Assembly (NCBI RefSeq): GCF_026151205.1
Contig: NC_087074.1
Span: 17,706,712-17,770,711 of the forward strand
Direction of reading: 5' to 3'
Length of the DNA stretch: 64,000 nt
Origin: Bolinopsis microptera
Lineage: Eukaryota > Ctenophora > Tentaculata > Lobata > Bolinopsidae
Shown one piece after another: positions 44,622 through 56,640 of the stretch. A program made the position numbers and the translations under genes. Under the pieces are notes generated by a model. That model was not told where the DNA came from and ran no database searches. It saw only the letters and a list, made by a program, of their open reading frames with translations. Position 1 is the first letter of the stretch. Each line of letters begins with the position of its first letter.

Positions 44622-46454
44622 ATGGAGGCAGCTGTGGAGGAGGTAGGCAACCAGTCAGGAGTAGAGACTTTAGTTAGTCTGTCCAAACCTCACCAGTACC
44701 AGCATGTTCACCAAAACTTCACTGTTCCTGGACTCTTTCTCAACTATGTCATCGGCTTCATCGCCTTCTCTGTTGTGAGTCAACATTAAGGATATTGAGT
44801 TTTTGACATCAAATTTTCAAACAGTTCAAAACCTTCCCAAGCCAAACTATAAGATCATGCCTTTTATCCTTTCAAAAGATCATAATTATCTTCGATTCCA
44901 CTGATTCAGTTGACTAAAAGAACCTGAAAGTAACCCTCCCCAGCTTTACCTGTTTTCTTACGACGTCCACTGGAGCTATTACAAACTGGACCGAAAGCGT
45001 GTGAATATGTTCGTGTACACTGTGAGACTAGTGCGGATTATCCACGCTGTGTTGGCTACTCTGGTGGCGGTTCCTATCATGCTCATCACCTCAGAGTTCC
45101 TCAAGCAACGCTTCTTGGTAGGTTCTTAGTTCTCTTTTATCACAATTGTGTAAATTTAATTATCATAGATGCTCATTCTGAACCATTATAGATGTGTTGG
45201 ATTGTGGTTACAAATATTTGTAATTAAATATAATTCAAGTTTTAAATTTGCCAAGTTTGTTGAAATGACTCTAACATTTGTTTACTCCACAGATTCTGGA
45301 CATGTTTGTTGCATTCTCTGGAGGTTACCTTACTTTTGATGTGTTCGGAAAATACAACGAGCACCTTCAGGTTACAAACTGGAAAACCAGCTCTGCTGTC
45401 CTGTTATTATTCTCTAATCGGCACAAACACATTCTCTAAGACAAGAATTCAATTCTTTTTTCCTCCACAATTATCATTTGTTTCCTGATCTGCCTCAATG
45501 TTACCCTCCCGGAACACCTCACTAAGCTCCCCCTCCCCTGGCAGGTTTACGAACCACCTGGTAAACTGGTAAGTTACCGGATAATAAGAAGATACGTAAG
45601 GAAGAACTGGTTATTACTGGCTCACCACGCCCTGCTTGTGGTATTCTTGTATCCTGCTGTCCTCTTTGCTAGGGATGATGAGGTGAAAAAACATGTTTAT
45701 AAAATCTCGGTATCAAGTTAATTTTCAGTGAAACAATTGAGTTTACACAGTCAAATCATGACCGCGAAATATCTTCAATTAAGATTAAATTTAAACATAC
45801 CTCTTCTTTCGTCTCAAATTATTAGTTAAAGGTACATATTACTGGGCCTCCTCATACCAATATCCTGACATCAGGGTGACTTTCTGGTGGCGTGTATCCT
45901 GTTTACGGAGCTGTCAGTGCCCTTCACAGAGTTCCAGTGGATTATGGAGCAGACACTAGAGCCGCATAACCTGAGATATATCATTGTGAGCATGTGTGCC
46001 ATTGCTACTACTGTTGTGTGCCGACTGCTCATCATACCCTTCTTGTACGAGGCATCAGCTGACCACATGGTAAGAATAGTTTAACTTTAATTGGTTGGTT
46101 TAGATATCGTACATAATGGTATGATTCATAATTGGATTTTGTATAAAATTTGATATCATCTCTAGACCTAGGCAGCTATTGTATTGAAGTTGAAGGTTAT
46201 TACTAATTAATTAACTAATTACTACTGATTTGTAGGAGATGTCGGTGTTAGACTTCACCCTCTCCCTCGCACCGTGGTGGCACATTGCTGCCTTGTCCTT
46301 CATTATACCCAACATCATCTGGTTGGGAAGGAACATCTTCAAGACCATGGTCTATCTGAGGATTCCTTACGAGCGTAAACGAAAAGCAAAGCCTGGTGAA
46401 AAGATAGATCGTACCACTTTGGACAGAGAAGAAAAACGATTGAAGGAGGATTGA
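44622..46454 (+). CDS. TLC-domain protein, TLCD3/FAM57-like
   Basis: Exons 44622-44774, 44944-45117, 45293-45370, 45545-45682, 45875-46069 and 46236-46454 total 957 nt (318 aa). Every exon is a multiple of three, so all introns are phase 0. Several hydrophobic segments are visible: GLFLNYVIGFIAFSV, IHAVLATLVAVPIMLI, LLVVFLYPAVLF, YIIVSMCAIATTVVCRLLII and WWHIAALSFIIPNIIWL. The TLC signature region NWLLLAHHALLVVFLYPA followed by GDFLVACILFTELSVPF matches FAM57/TLCD3 proteins, which are linked to ceramide synthesis in ER and plasma membranes. The C-terminus is cytosolic and charged (KRKAKPGEKIDRT). No ceramide-synthase homeobox is present. Confidence 0.83.
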
Positions 46455-47138
46455 ACTTTCCTGATACGCATCGGTTTACAATTCTTTCTGAAATTGCTAC
46501 ATATTTTGTGTTGAAACACTTTTTTGAAAATGAATGGAGATTTAACTAAAGTATTGTGTTAAATAGCATTTATATGGAGTTCACTATCGCATTTAATTGA
46601 TATTCATACAAGTTATATCGCTGGTTTGTCAACTCCTACATTGCACGCTACTTGATAAAGAAAATATTGAAATTTCCCTGGAGCTGGCCTCGCTATGAAC
46701 CTTTTGTACTAGAATTTGATTCGAATCTTAGACTTTGGAGTTTAGAAGTTGCAAAATTCAATTCTACAATAAGCTATAAAACATAAAGCTGCAGGGTTTA
46801 TTATACATTTTATTTACAATCTCAATAAATAATTACCAAAACGTAAATAAAGATTTAAGAAATATCATAAGTCTTTCAAGTGATTTCAAGAATATTATAT
46901 CACTTATCACGGTTATTGGGCAATTATTTATGATAGTCCTTGGGTTTTTATAATTTTATATTTGTATATTTGACATTTGATATATTCTAGTATTTAAGAG
47001 TTTAAGGTAGATATCATTATGGTATTTAAAATGTTTATGTATAATTGTTCTTTGAGATGTATTATTGTGGATATAAAAGAAATGTGTTCTCTCTTACTTG
47101 CTCTCCTGTCTTGTTTATAATAATAGGAAGTATTAAAT
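46455..47138. other. Intergenic 3' flank
   Basis: AT-rich, with AATAAA-like signals at about 46824-46850. No gene recognised. Confidence 0.5.
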
Positions 47139-47139
47139 A

Positions 47140-49320
47140 ATAATAATAATAATAACGCTTTATTTGTATACCGCTTAGGCCGTATAAGCGACCAAAGTCC
47201 AAAAAATGGAGTATATACTGGCCAACAAAGCGGTGCAGATAAATTTACCTTAGTAGTCCCTTTTCTAATCAAAAATTCAAATTTATAAATTGTAGATTGA
47301 TCTTAAAGTCCTGCGTCCATGACTACTGAATCACCAAAAATACTGTTCGCACATACAGGATAGGCTTGATGAAATAGCTGGGTCTTGAGAGCCTTCTTGA
47401 AAACATCTAGTCGAGAGATGGAGCGTAGTGAGTAGGGAAGTGTATTCCAGATTTTAGGAGCAGTGTGAGAGAAAGCACCAGCTGTAGCCCTCAGCCTTGA
47501 TAAAGGAGGGCGTTCCAGTAGGAGAAGTCATGGTCCATTCTGACATGATGTTTACTAGTGTCCCTAATTTTGACCATTGTCCTTAGATATTCAGGAGCAC
47601 AATCGTTTAGGCACTTGAAAACCAGTAACGCTATCTTGAATTGATTCGCATTGCTACAGGTAAGAAGTGTAATTCAATCATATAGGGTGTGATGGGCTCC
47701 TGTCTCAACTTCCCGTGAAGTCCGAATATGAATCTCACAGCAGTATTCTGCACTTTTTGAAGTTTCTGGAGAAGTCTTTCAGAAAGGGCACCATAAGTAG
47801 CATTTCCATTGTCCAGAATGGAATGAATTGAAGCGTGTACCATTTGGATTTTGAGCTCCTTAAGTCCTTACTCAGTTTGGAACCTATTCTGCCAAGATTT
47901 CGCTGATTTACATAGCAAACTCTGACAACGTTGTTGATCTGTGCCTCTAAATTGAGATGGTTGTCAAAAATGAATCCCAGATTCTTTGCTGACTTGGTAG
48001 GTTTAATGGAGCATATGCTGTCCAGATTGAATTCAACTTGTTTTGGGGCTTTGGAGTTTGTAGAGATCTCGATTATCTCACTTTTATTGTCGTTGAGTTT
48101 CAGGTAGTTCTCACTCATCCATGATTTGATGTGCTCGAAACATTCTTTCAATTTGCTCTTCATAGATTCAATGGCCATGTCTTTTTTAGGATCAAATGAG
48201 AAGTATATCTGAGTATCATCAGCATATAGATGGATTGGAGACCATGCATACTTGCAATATCTTGTAGCTGTTTTAGTGTAAAGGATGAAAAATATAGGAC
48301 CAAGAATTGAGCCCTGAGGAACTCCAATCTCGAGGTCACAGAGAGAGGAATATTCACCCTTAACACCAACGATAAAGGATCGATTTGACAGGTAGCTTGC
48401 AACCCATTTAAGAATAATACCACTAAATCCATAGCTATGTTCGAGTCGTCTCAAAAGTCTTTTGTGATTGATGGTATCAAATGCAGCTGACAAGTCAAGA
48501 AGAAGAAGAACAGTATGACTCTTCTTGTCAACTTGGAGGAGTATATCATTATGTACCTTGAGCACTGCAGTTTCACAGCTCATGTTTTTCCGGTAACCTG
48601 ATTGATTTGCTGCGAAAAGATTGTTCTTATTTAGGTACTCGGAAAACTGTGAGTGGGCACACTTTTCTATAACCTTGGAAATAAAACTGAGGTTACTCAC
48701 AGGTCTATAGCTTTTCAAGTCGTCTGCATCTAGAGATGCTTTCTTTAGGACTGGTCGTACTATAGCAGACTTCAGAGCATGTGGAAAATAGCCCTCTTGG
48801 AGGGATAGGTTAACTATGAGGGTGATATGAGGGAGCAATTCATCGAGACAGTGCTTGAGGAGCCATGTTGGAAGAGGATCGAGTTCACACGACTTATTAT
48901 TCATCGTCTTAGTAATCAGGGAAAGAACCTCTGATCGAGTAACTAATCTGAAAGCTGTAGTAGAGCATGGTAGAGAACTATGTGTATCATTAGGCATCTC
49001 TAACTCTTTTCCAACCGGATAATATCCAGATATCAGTATTTCAATCATGAGACTAATAAACAGCGAACTACTCCGTTATTTGATATTTCTTTTACACAAG
49101 GTTTGTCTTCAGATTGACTATCAGCACTGGACAGGTTTTCCTCTGAGATAGACCCATAAATCTTCTTTACTTTATCGTCAAAGTAGTTTTTGAGACTTTC
49201 TGCAACTGCTTGATGCATATTTAGAATAACTTTATTATTATTAATCATTACATGCACTGCACAAAGGCTGGCGCCTTTACGTGAACCAAAACTAAGTATG
49301 TACTGCTTTACCAATAATCT
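47140..49320 (-). pseudogene. Decayed CR1/L2-like LINE, 5' truncated
   Basis: Fragments at 49314-49045, 49048-47735 and 47843-47631 overlap in different frames. The main frame has the polymerase blocks SYRPVSNLSFISKVIEKCAH, LLLLDLSAAFDTINHKRLL, GVPQGSILGPIFFILYT and the catalytic LYADDTQIYFSF. The thumb region continues in another frame (LLQKLQKVQNTAVRFIFGLH). The 3' end is ACAAATAAAGCG followed by a TTA repeat (element strand). No complete endonuclease is visible. It is related to the LINE at 22570-23962, with the same tail style. Confidence 0.85.
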
Positions 49321-49642
49321 TCAGTGGCCGTATTACTTGTACAAAAATCTGCCAGGGTAGTACTATCCGAGAAGTCTGGCTGCAACTTTTTGGGGTTAGA
49401 GTAAGGTTAGCGTTCGGGTAAGGTTAAGAGACCCTTAGCCAGTTAAAGGTCATAGTCGATTTGGTTAAAAATTCGTCCATTTCATCCATTTTTCAGACCA
49501 CAAATCACGTCAATTCATTTGTAGGAGAAATGGAAGACCATCACTTCTTATCTTCTACCGGACATAACCCCTTTACACCTCCCACAAGAAGAATTTAATT
49601 GAACCTCTTCCGTTTCTAAAAAGAACAAGAAACATCAAGATC
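49321..49642. other. Short intergenic gap
   Basis: Between the LINE and the zinc-finger remnant. Nothing recognised. Confidence 0.4.
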
Positions 49643-50480
49643 ATGTCAGAGCTCATTGTTACCGATAACTGCGACAAGAATAACAAATTAGAAGCCATGT
49701 TGCCAATAAAGATTAAAACGGAGCCAATAAAAACAGAGCCAAATGAAAGGAACAGCAGCTCTGCGATTTGTGAGTGTCCAGTTTGCATGAAATACTTTTC
49801 ATCACACCTTCATTTCATTTATCATCTGAATGATGAGTACAAATGCTCGGGTAAAAGAACCAAACAGCCGGAAAAAGTTAAAGAAAAAATGGATTTCACT
49901 TATGAAGAAGGTGCTCAAATAAAACATTCTGGTCAAATTTACTCGTAATTAATGAATTGTCTCGAAAAACCAAGGAATGTCCGTACGCTTGTGCAGTTGT
50001 GCAGTGAAGATGGCCCTCAAAGCACACATTACAACTCACACGGGTGAAAAACCATTCAAATGTTTATCGTGCTCGTACGCTAGTAAGCGGAAATGTGCAC
50101 ACCAACGTGTTCATTCAGCCGAAAAGCCATTTAAATGTTCACTATGCTCATAGTAGATTCAGATGAGATCTCAAAAAGCACGAGATGATTCATGCAAGGG
50201 TAAAACCTTATAACTGTCCAATGTGTTCATTTAGCACTAACTGGAAAGGAACGTTTGCCTCGCTCAAAAAGGTTCACTCTGGACTCAAACCAAAGCAGTG
50301 TCCAGAATCCATATTGTGATTATAGTTTACTTCGACATCAGAAGATTCAATCACATGAAAGACCGTTCAAGTGTTCAAATTACGCTTACTTCATGCCCCA
50401 CCCCCGCCCCGACCCGCCGCCCCCCCCCCCCCCCCCCCCCCCCCAGCAACTCCTGCTTCACTTGACTCGACTTTAAGAAT
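49643..50480 (+). pseudogene. Decayed C2H2 zinc-finger gene
   Basis: An initial 101-codon frame has IKTEPIKTEP and one finger-like CPVCMKYFSSHLHFIYHL. After its stop, further C2H2 pieces appear in other frames: ALKAHITTHTGEKPFKC, RKCAHQRVHSAEKPFKC, YNCPMCSFSTNW and YCDYSLLRHQKIQSHERPFK. They are separated by frameshifts and two adjacent stop codons (near 50150). It ends against a 25-nt C run at 50420-50444. No introns are visible, so it may be a retrocopy, though no poly(A) tail is evident. Confidence 0.7.
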
Positions 50481-50889
50481 GGCAGAACAAGTCTGCAGTC
50501 CTCAGTTGTGTGGAACACATTCCTCATTATAACCACACATCTACTGTTCATGAAGTGCGATTTTAGTCGATTATTTCGTGCTATACGGTTACTGAATAAA
50601 ACTGCAAGATTATTAAACATAAATAAAAACATTGAAGTCGCTTAAAGGTGTTGTCTTCATCATTATAGTATGTAACATAATACATAATACAATTATAAGA
50701 AAGATTGTTTCTTTGTTGAAGAGTTGTTCAAATTTCGAACAGTTAACTCCTAGTAAATGTGTAAATATGTCGAAATCGGTTGTAATATGTCCTCGGTTAT
50801 TATAAAATAATCTCAAATATGGAACTGAAGCTATTATCTGTGAATACGTTAAAACTTTAAGTTGATAACTGAATAATTGATTTAGCAGG

Positions 50890-52902
50890 ATGTTGAGGCA
50901 GTCCCTGCGCAAGCTTTCCAGGCCCGTTCTGACTAGAGGTCTCGCGAACGAAGCTACCTTTGACCTGCCGGTATGTTATCTCCTCTTCTATAGTGAATAA
51001 TGGACATCACTCTGTTTTCCCCCAAATAATGCCTTAAATATAAAGGGTATGAACGTATTTGATTATCTGATTTTTAAAAGATAGAGACGTTAAGTGTTCA
51101 TTCAAGTTCACTTTTTCTCCTCCAGGAATGCAAGCTCCACAGGTTTGACATAACTCTTCCCACTACGGTCACCCTAACCAGAGATGATGCGTTCAAGTAC
51201 TACAAGGACATGACCATGATACGACGGATGGAGACCTCAGCTAATGCCTTGTACAAATCTAAAGAGATCAGAGGTTTCCTCCATCTTTACAGCGGACAGG
51301 TAGAGCAGATTAGTAAATAGTGAATTATAGTAAATTATATTACACTAATTACACTAATTACTAATTATATTAGCACAAGATAAATTGTTATTTGTTGGGC
51401 GTGAGGAGAGTGACGACTCCTCAAACTACATTAAATTAATTCCTCCTGTAATGTCCTCAATGAATGTATTTAATTGTAGTTGTGAAAGTACTTTAAAACT
51501 ATTATTTGTGCTCTGTTATTTCGTACTACGACAATAACTTGTACTTAGTTAAGAGAATAACCTACGAATTAGATAATTTTAAGCTCTAGCTCTCTAGCCA
51601 TGATAATTTCAGGAAGCAGTGTGTGTCGGGATGGAAGCTGCAATAACTCCTGATGATAGTATCATCACTGCGTACAGGGACCACGGTTGGGCCTACACTA
51701 GGGGTGTTGAACCCAGAGCTATCCTGGCCGAACTAACCGGTAAATATAATTCTAGTTACTAAGTTGTACTATTATTGTACTGTTATTGTAGTTATTGTCT
51801 AGAATTTCATGCACACATATACAATGGTTCAATCAAATTATTTCAAACTGATTTAAATTAGGTTTTGATTAAGTTCCTAATCATAAATAAATTTTACTTG
51901 ATAACAATCATGATTTTATTTCTTCACCCATCATATTCTGGAAATTACAATTGCCTAAAAGAAATTTAACACGGGTTAATTAAACACAAAACCTCAGGTC
52001 GCAGTGGGGGATGTTCGAAGGGAAAGGGAGGAAGTATGCACATGTACACGGACACCCTCTTTGGTGGTAACGGTATCGTAGGCGCGCAGGTGCCCATTGG
52101 TGCGGGCATTGCTTTCGCGCACAGCTACAAGGAGAACGGTAAAGTGTGCATCTCTCTTTACGGGGATGGTGCTGCCAACCAGGGACAGGTAGATGCTAAC
52201 AGGGTGTAGTGAGACATTAACTATCAATACAATATGTTACCATGGTTACTGTTAATAGTTATTTTTATAAAATCAATCTGCCATGGGTAGAAAAAACCTT
52301 AACCTGGCAACCTTGTTCATTGTTGCCTGCATAGTGCACAAGTGCACATTTTTTGTGAACAAACTGATATGAATCCCATCTACAACAAATGTAATGCTGT
52401 GTTTCTGGATGTGGGGCTGTCTGCACACTTAACTTTTCTAAAGGCATGCAATATGATCTTACGTAATAATGCGCCCCCCGGCCCCCCCCCCCCCCCCCCT
52501 CTCACTTGTCTCTAACATTCCCTCTACCTGCAGATATTTGAAGCGTTCAACCTGGCAGCATTGTTTAAATCTCCGTGTATGTTTACTTGTGAGAATAACC
52601 ACTACGGTATGGGAACGAGTGATGTAAGAGCCGCTGCTAACCCGCATTACTACACAAGAGGAGATGCTGTTCCCGGTATCAAGGTCAGAACAATTAGTTT
52701 AACATTTCAGCAACATTTTTAGCTCCCTTTTTAAGCTCCTGATCTCTATGTAGTTAGTGTTTCATAAATTAACTTGTCTCTCATTGTAAACACTAAACAC
52801 CTAATTTTGCAATATAAATCTGCATTTCAGATGGACGGTATGAATGTGCTGGCGGTCAGAGAATTTACAAAAGCAGCTACTGATTGGATGCGGGCAGGAA
52901 AT
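50890..52902 (+). CDS. PDHA1: Pyruvate dehydrogenase E1 alpha subunit, exons 1-6 only
   Basis: Exons 50890-50970, 51126-51299, 51613-51739, 51998-52188, 52534-52683 and 52831-52902 give 795 nt (265 aa) in frame and end with a GTAAGT donor. The N-terminus ([20 protein letters not shown]) is a typical mitochondrial presequence. The family core follows: [53 protein letters not shown], the thiamine-pyrophosphate motif GDGAANQGQ through NNHYGMG, and [20 protein letters not shown]. The remaining 120 or so residues, with the YRYHGHSMSDPG phosphorylation loop, are not found before the window ends, so the next intron exceeds 11 kb or the gene is broken. It is the catalytic subunit that decarboxylates pyruvate in the mitochondrial PDH complex. 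Confidence 0.93.
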
Positions 52903-52966
52903 GTAAGTTAGTGAACCACAGTGCGGGTAGACAGATAAAATAACTAAGCATCGCACATTGTGCACT

Positions 52967-53037
52967 GCACCAATGGTGTAGGGGTAGCATGAGTGATTCC
53001 CATTCACTCGACCCGGGTTCGAATCCCGGTTGGTGCA
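52967..53037 (+). tRNA. tRNA-Gly (anticodon CCC)
   Basis: 71 nt. The acceptor stem GCACCAA pairs with TTGGTGC and the discriminator is A. The D arm holds the A box TGGTGTAGGGGTAGCAT. The anticodon stem AGTGA/TCACT encloses loop TTCCCAT, giving anticodon CCC. The T arm contains GGGTTCGAATCCC, the B box. A TTTT follows at once as a Pol III terminator. It lies 64 nt inside the intron after PDHA exon 6, same strand. Confidence 0.95.
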
Positions 53038-53399
53038 TTTTCATTCCCACGGTCGTTCTCTTGTCCCTCAACAATAACGTTTCCTTTTGAGTATCGTCGA
53101 ATGAACTATATTATCTGTCTTTTAAATTGTAATCATAAAAACTGCTGTGCATTGCCATCATTAGCATAATTATCTGAAAATCAATTTATTCTACACTGGT
53201 ATACTGCTTGCAGTTTCGCACATGATAATACAGTCACAATATTGTATGAACGAGTAACAGAAAATAAAAATGTTGGTTAGGGTTTTCATTGACCGAAAGT
53301 TTATTTATAATAGCCGATTTGTGATTGCACTTTTCTTGTGCTAAAATGGAACGCGCTAAGACGAGAGCACGTTTCCTTGATTTTTGTAGTGGATTTGTA

Positions 53400-55680
53400 G
53401 TGCTTTTCACCCCTGTAGTGCTTTTATGTTCCGGGGTAGGTGGGACATGTTTTAGTTTTAAAATGGGTTCTGCCTGTCCCAAACCATCATAAAAATCAAG
53501 TTTCGACCTCTCAACCCACTCGGGCCACTCCCAGGGGCCACGCCCATCCCAAAATGACCGAAATCCAGCTAAAATCCAGACTTTAAAATCTTTACCCCTG
53601 TAGTGCTTTTATGTTCCGGGGTAGGTGGGACATGTTTTAGTTTTAAAATGGGTTCTGCCTGTCCCAAACCATCATAAAAATCAAGTTTCGACCTCTCAAC
53701 CCACTCGGGCCACTCCCAGGGGCCACGCCCATCCCAAAATGACCGAAATCCAGCTAAAATCCAGACTTTAAAATCTTTACCCCTGTAGTGCTTTTATGTT
53801 CCGAGGTAGGTGGGACATGTTTTAGTTTAAAAATGGGTTCTGCCTGTCCCAAACCATCATAAAAATCAAGTTTCGACCTCTCAACCCACTCGGGCCACTC
53901 CCAGGGGCCACGCCCATCCCAAAATGACCGAAATCCAGCTAAAATCCAGACTTTAAAATCTTTACCCCTGTAGTGCTTTTATGTTCCGGGGTAGGTGGGA
54001 CATGTTTTAGTTTAAAAATGGGTTCTGCCTGTCCCAAACCATCATAAAAATCAAGTTTCGACCTCTCTACCCACTCGGGCCACTCCCAGGGGCCACGCCC
54101 ATCCCAAAATGACCGAAATCCAGCTAAAATCCAGACTTTAAAATCTTTACCCCTGTAGTGCTTTTATGTTCCGGGGTAGGTGGGACATGTTTTAGTTTAA
54201 AAATGGGTTCTGCCTGTCCCAAACCATCATAAAAATCAAGTTTCGACCTCTCAACCCACTCGGGCCACTCCCAGGGGCCACGCCCATCCCAAAATGACCG
54301 AAATCCAGCTAAAATCCAGACTTTAAAATCTTTACCCCTGTAGTGCTTTTATGTTCCGGGGTAGGTGGGACATGTTTTAGTTTAAAAATGGGTTCTGCCT
54401 GTCCCAAACCATCATAAAAATCAAGTTTCGACCTCTCAACCCACTCGGGCCACTCCCAGGGGCCACGCCCATCCCAAAATGACCGAAATCCAGCTAAAAT
54501 CCAGACTTTAAAATCTTTACCCCTGTAGTGCTTTTATGTTCCGGGGTAGGTGGGACATGTTTTAGTTTAAAAATGGGTTCTACCTGTCCCAAACCATCAT
54601 AAAAATCAAGTTTCGACCTCTCAACCCACTCGGGCCACTCCCAGGGGCCACGCCCATCCCAAAATGACCGAAATCCAGCTAAAATCCAGACTTTAAAATC
54701 TTTACCCCTGTAGTGCTTTTATGTTCCGGGGTAGGTGGGACATGTTTTAGTTTAAAAATGGGTTCTACCTGTCCCAAACCATCATAAAAATCAAGTTTCG
54801 ACCTCTCAACCCACTCAGGCCACTCCCAGGGGCCACGCCCATCCCAAAATGACCGAAATCCAGCTAAAATCCAGACTTTAAAATCTTTACCCCTGTAGTG
54901 CTTTTATGTTCCGGGGTAGGTGGGACATGTTTTAGTTTAAAATGGGTTCTACCTGTCCCAAACCATCATAAAAATCAAGTTTCGACCTCTCAACCCACTC
55001 AGGCCACTCCCAGGGGCCACGCCCATCCCAAAATGACCGAAATCCAGCTAAAATCCAGACTTTAAAATCTTTACCCCTGTAGTGCTTTTATGTTCCGGGG
55101 TAGGTGGGACATGTTTTAGTTTAAAAATGGGTTCTACCTGTCCCAAACCATCATACAAATCAAGTTTCGACCTCTCAACCCACTCAGGCCACTCCCAGGG
55201 GCCACGCCCATCCCAAAATTACCGAAATCCAGCTAAAATCCAGACTTTAAAATCTTTACCCTGTAGTGCTTTTATGTTCCGGGGTAGGTGGGACATGTTT
55301 TAGTTTAAAAATGGGTTCTACCTGTCCCAAACCATCATAAAAATCAAGTTTCGACCTCTCAACCCACTCAGGCCACTCCCAGGGGCCACGCCCATCCCAA
55401 AATGACCGAAATCCAGCTAAAATCCAGACTTTAAAATCTTTACCCCTGTAGTGCTTTTATGTTCCGGGGTAGGTGGGACATGTTTTAGTTTAAAAATGGG
55501 TTCTGCCTGTCCCAAACCATCATAAAAATCAAGTTTCGACCTCTCAACCCACTTAGGCCACTCCCAGGGGCCACGCCAACCCAAAATTACCGAAAGTGCT
55601 TTTATGTTCCGGGGTAAAATCAAATCCAGACAGAATGCGAATCTTTACACCTGTATGCTTTAAGGGATTTATGTTCCGGG
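53400..55680 (+). repeat. Left arm: about 12 copies of a 187-bp tandem repeat
   Basis: Units begin CCCCTGTAGTGCTTTTATGT and contain GGTAGGTGGGACATGTTTTA, CAAGTTTCGACCTCTCAACC and CCAGGGGCCACGCCCATCCC. Copies differ at only a few positions (GGG/AGG, TCTGCC/TCTACC, CTCGGG/CTCAGG) and the last two are degenerate. Confidence 0.92.
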
Positions 55681-56640
55681 GTATTCTTTTTGGTATGACT
55701 TACTATCACCACTCATTCGAGGAATATATTAAATCAAAGAATACTCATTTTCATTTTTTTTAATGAAGGTTCATGATCGCATTTATTTGATAGTTTTGAT
55801 AATCAGATCGAGCCAAATTTTATAGGATCGTATTTGGCCATTCAAATTACGTTTGATCTGAAAAATGAGAGTTGTAGCTTCTCAGATGACCGAGATACGA
55901 GGCATGACGAGTTTATCCATTACGTGTGATCAGGTGATTCGATTACCTGTTCAGGTGATTGGCCCCGTCAAATTGCAAGGGAACCCAATTAAGGTGACCT
56001 ATCAGATAATCACCCAATCAATTTTGTTAACGAGATACATTAAATGCTTGATAACTTCGTCATTTCAAATACGTTTGGCCTCAATTTTTCAGATCAGATG
56101 CAACAATTAATTATATGCAGTAATCTGAAATAAATGGGCGTCTAGCATGTCCGGAAAGAACAATATAGGTGATTTAATATTATATTGGCGTAGTCTAAAT
56201 ATTCAAATTTTCGAACATTGGCGACGGAATCCTCGAATGAGTAGTTACAGCATGCCATCTGTAAAGTTGCAGGTCCATAATATGAAACACGGTGGTGGTA
56301 TAAGAGTCCAGGGGTGTAGGAATGATTTTCTTCATGGGGGGGCCAAATTCTAAATATTTTCGAGGGTAAGGACAAAAGGAAATTGCAGCATGTGCAGTAT
56401 CGCGATTTTTCACGTTTGCCGCGACAAATCCCGATTTTTCAGATCCTGGACTCACGACAAATCGTGATTTTTTCAGTTACGCATTTTCCTTTAAATCTGA
56501 GGACCAAATTCGCGTATTTTCCTTCAAATCTGTGGGCCAAATATCACGTTTTCTATAATTAGTATATGAAAGTTGAAACCAATCAGTATCACATCCACAA
56601 CCTACCGAATGAAAGGTACAGACTTCAAAAACCGAAAACT
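55681..56640. other. Unique interior of the foldback element, left side
   Basis: No gene recognised. Short frames here carry no known motif. The segment ends with repeats of an AAATCTGNGGNCCAAATNNCG type before the 243-bp unit. Confidence 0.4.

Noticed and set aside
44622-46454. Initial thought of a meckelin (TMEM67) C-terminus
   Set aside because: The HH pair followed by GDFLVACILFTELSVPF is a TLC-domain signature of FAM57/TLCD3 proteins, and the gene is complete at 318 aa.
55082-55303. Short frames within the 187-bp array, such as a 73-codon frame
   Set aside because: Open only because of the repeat composition; copies shift frame between units because 187 is not a multiple of three.
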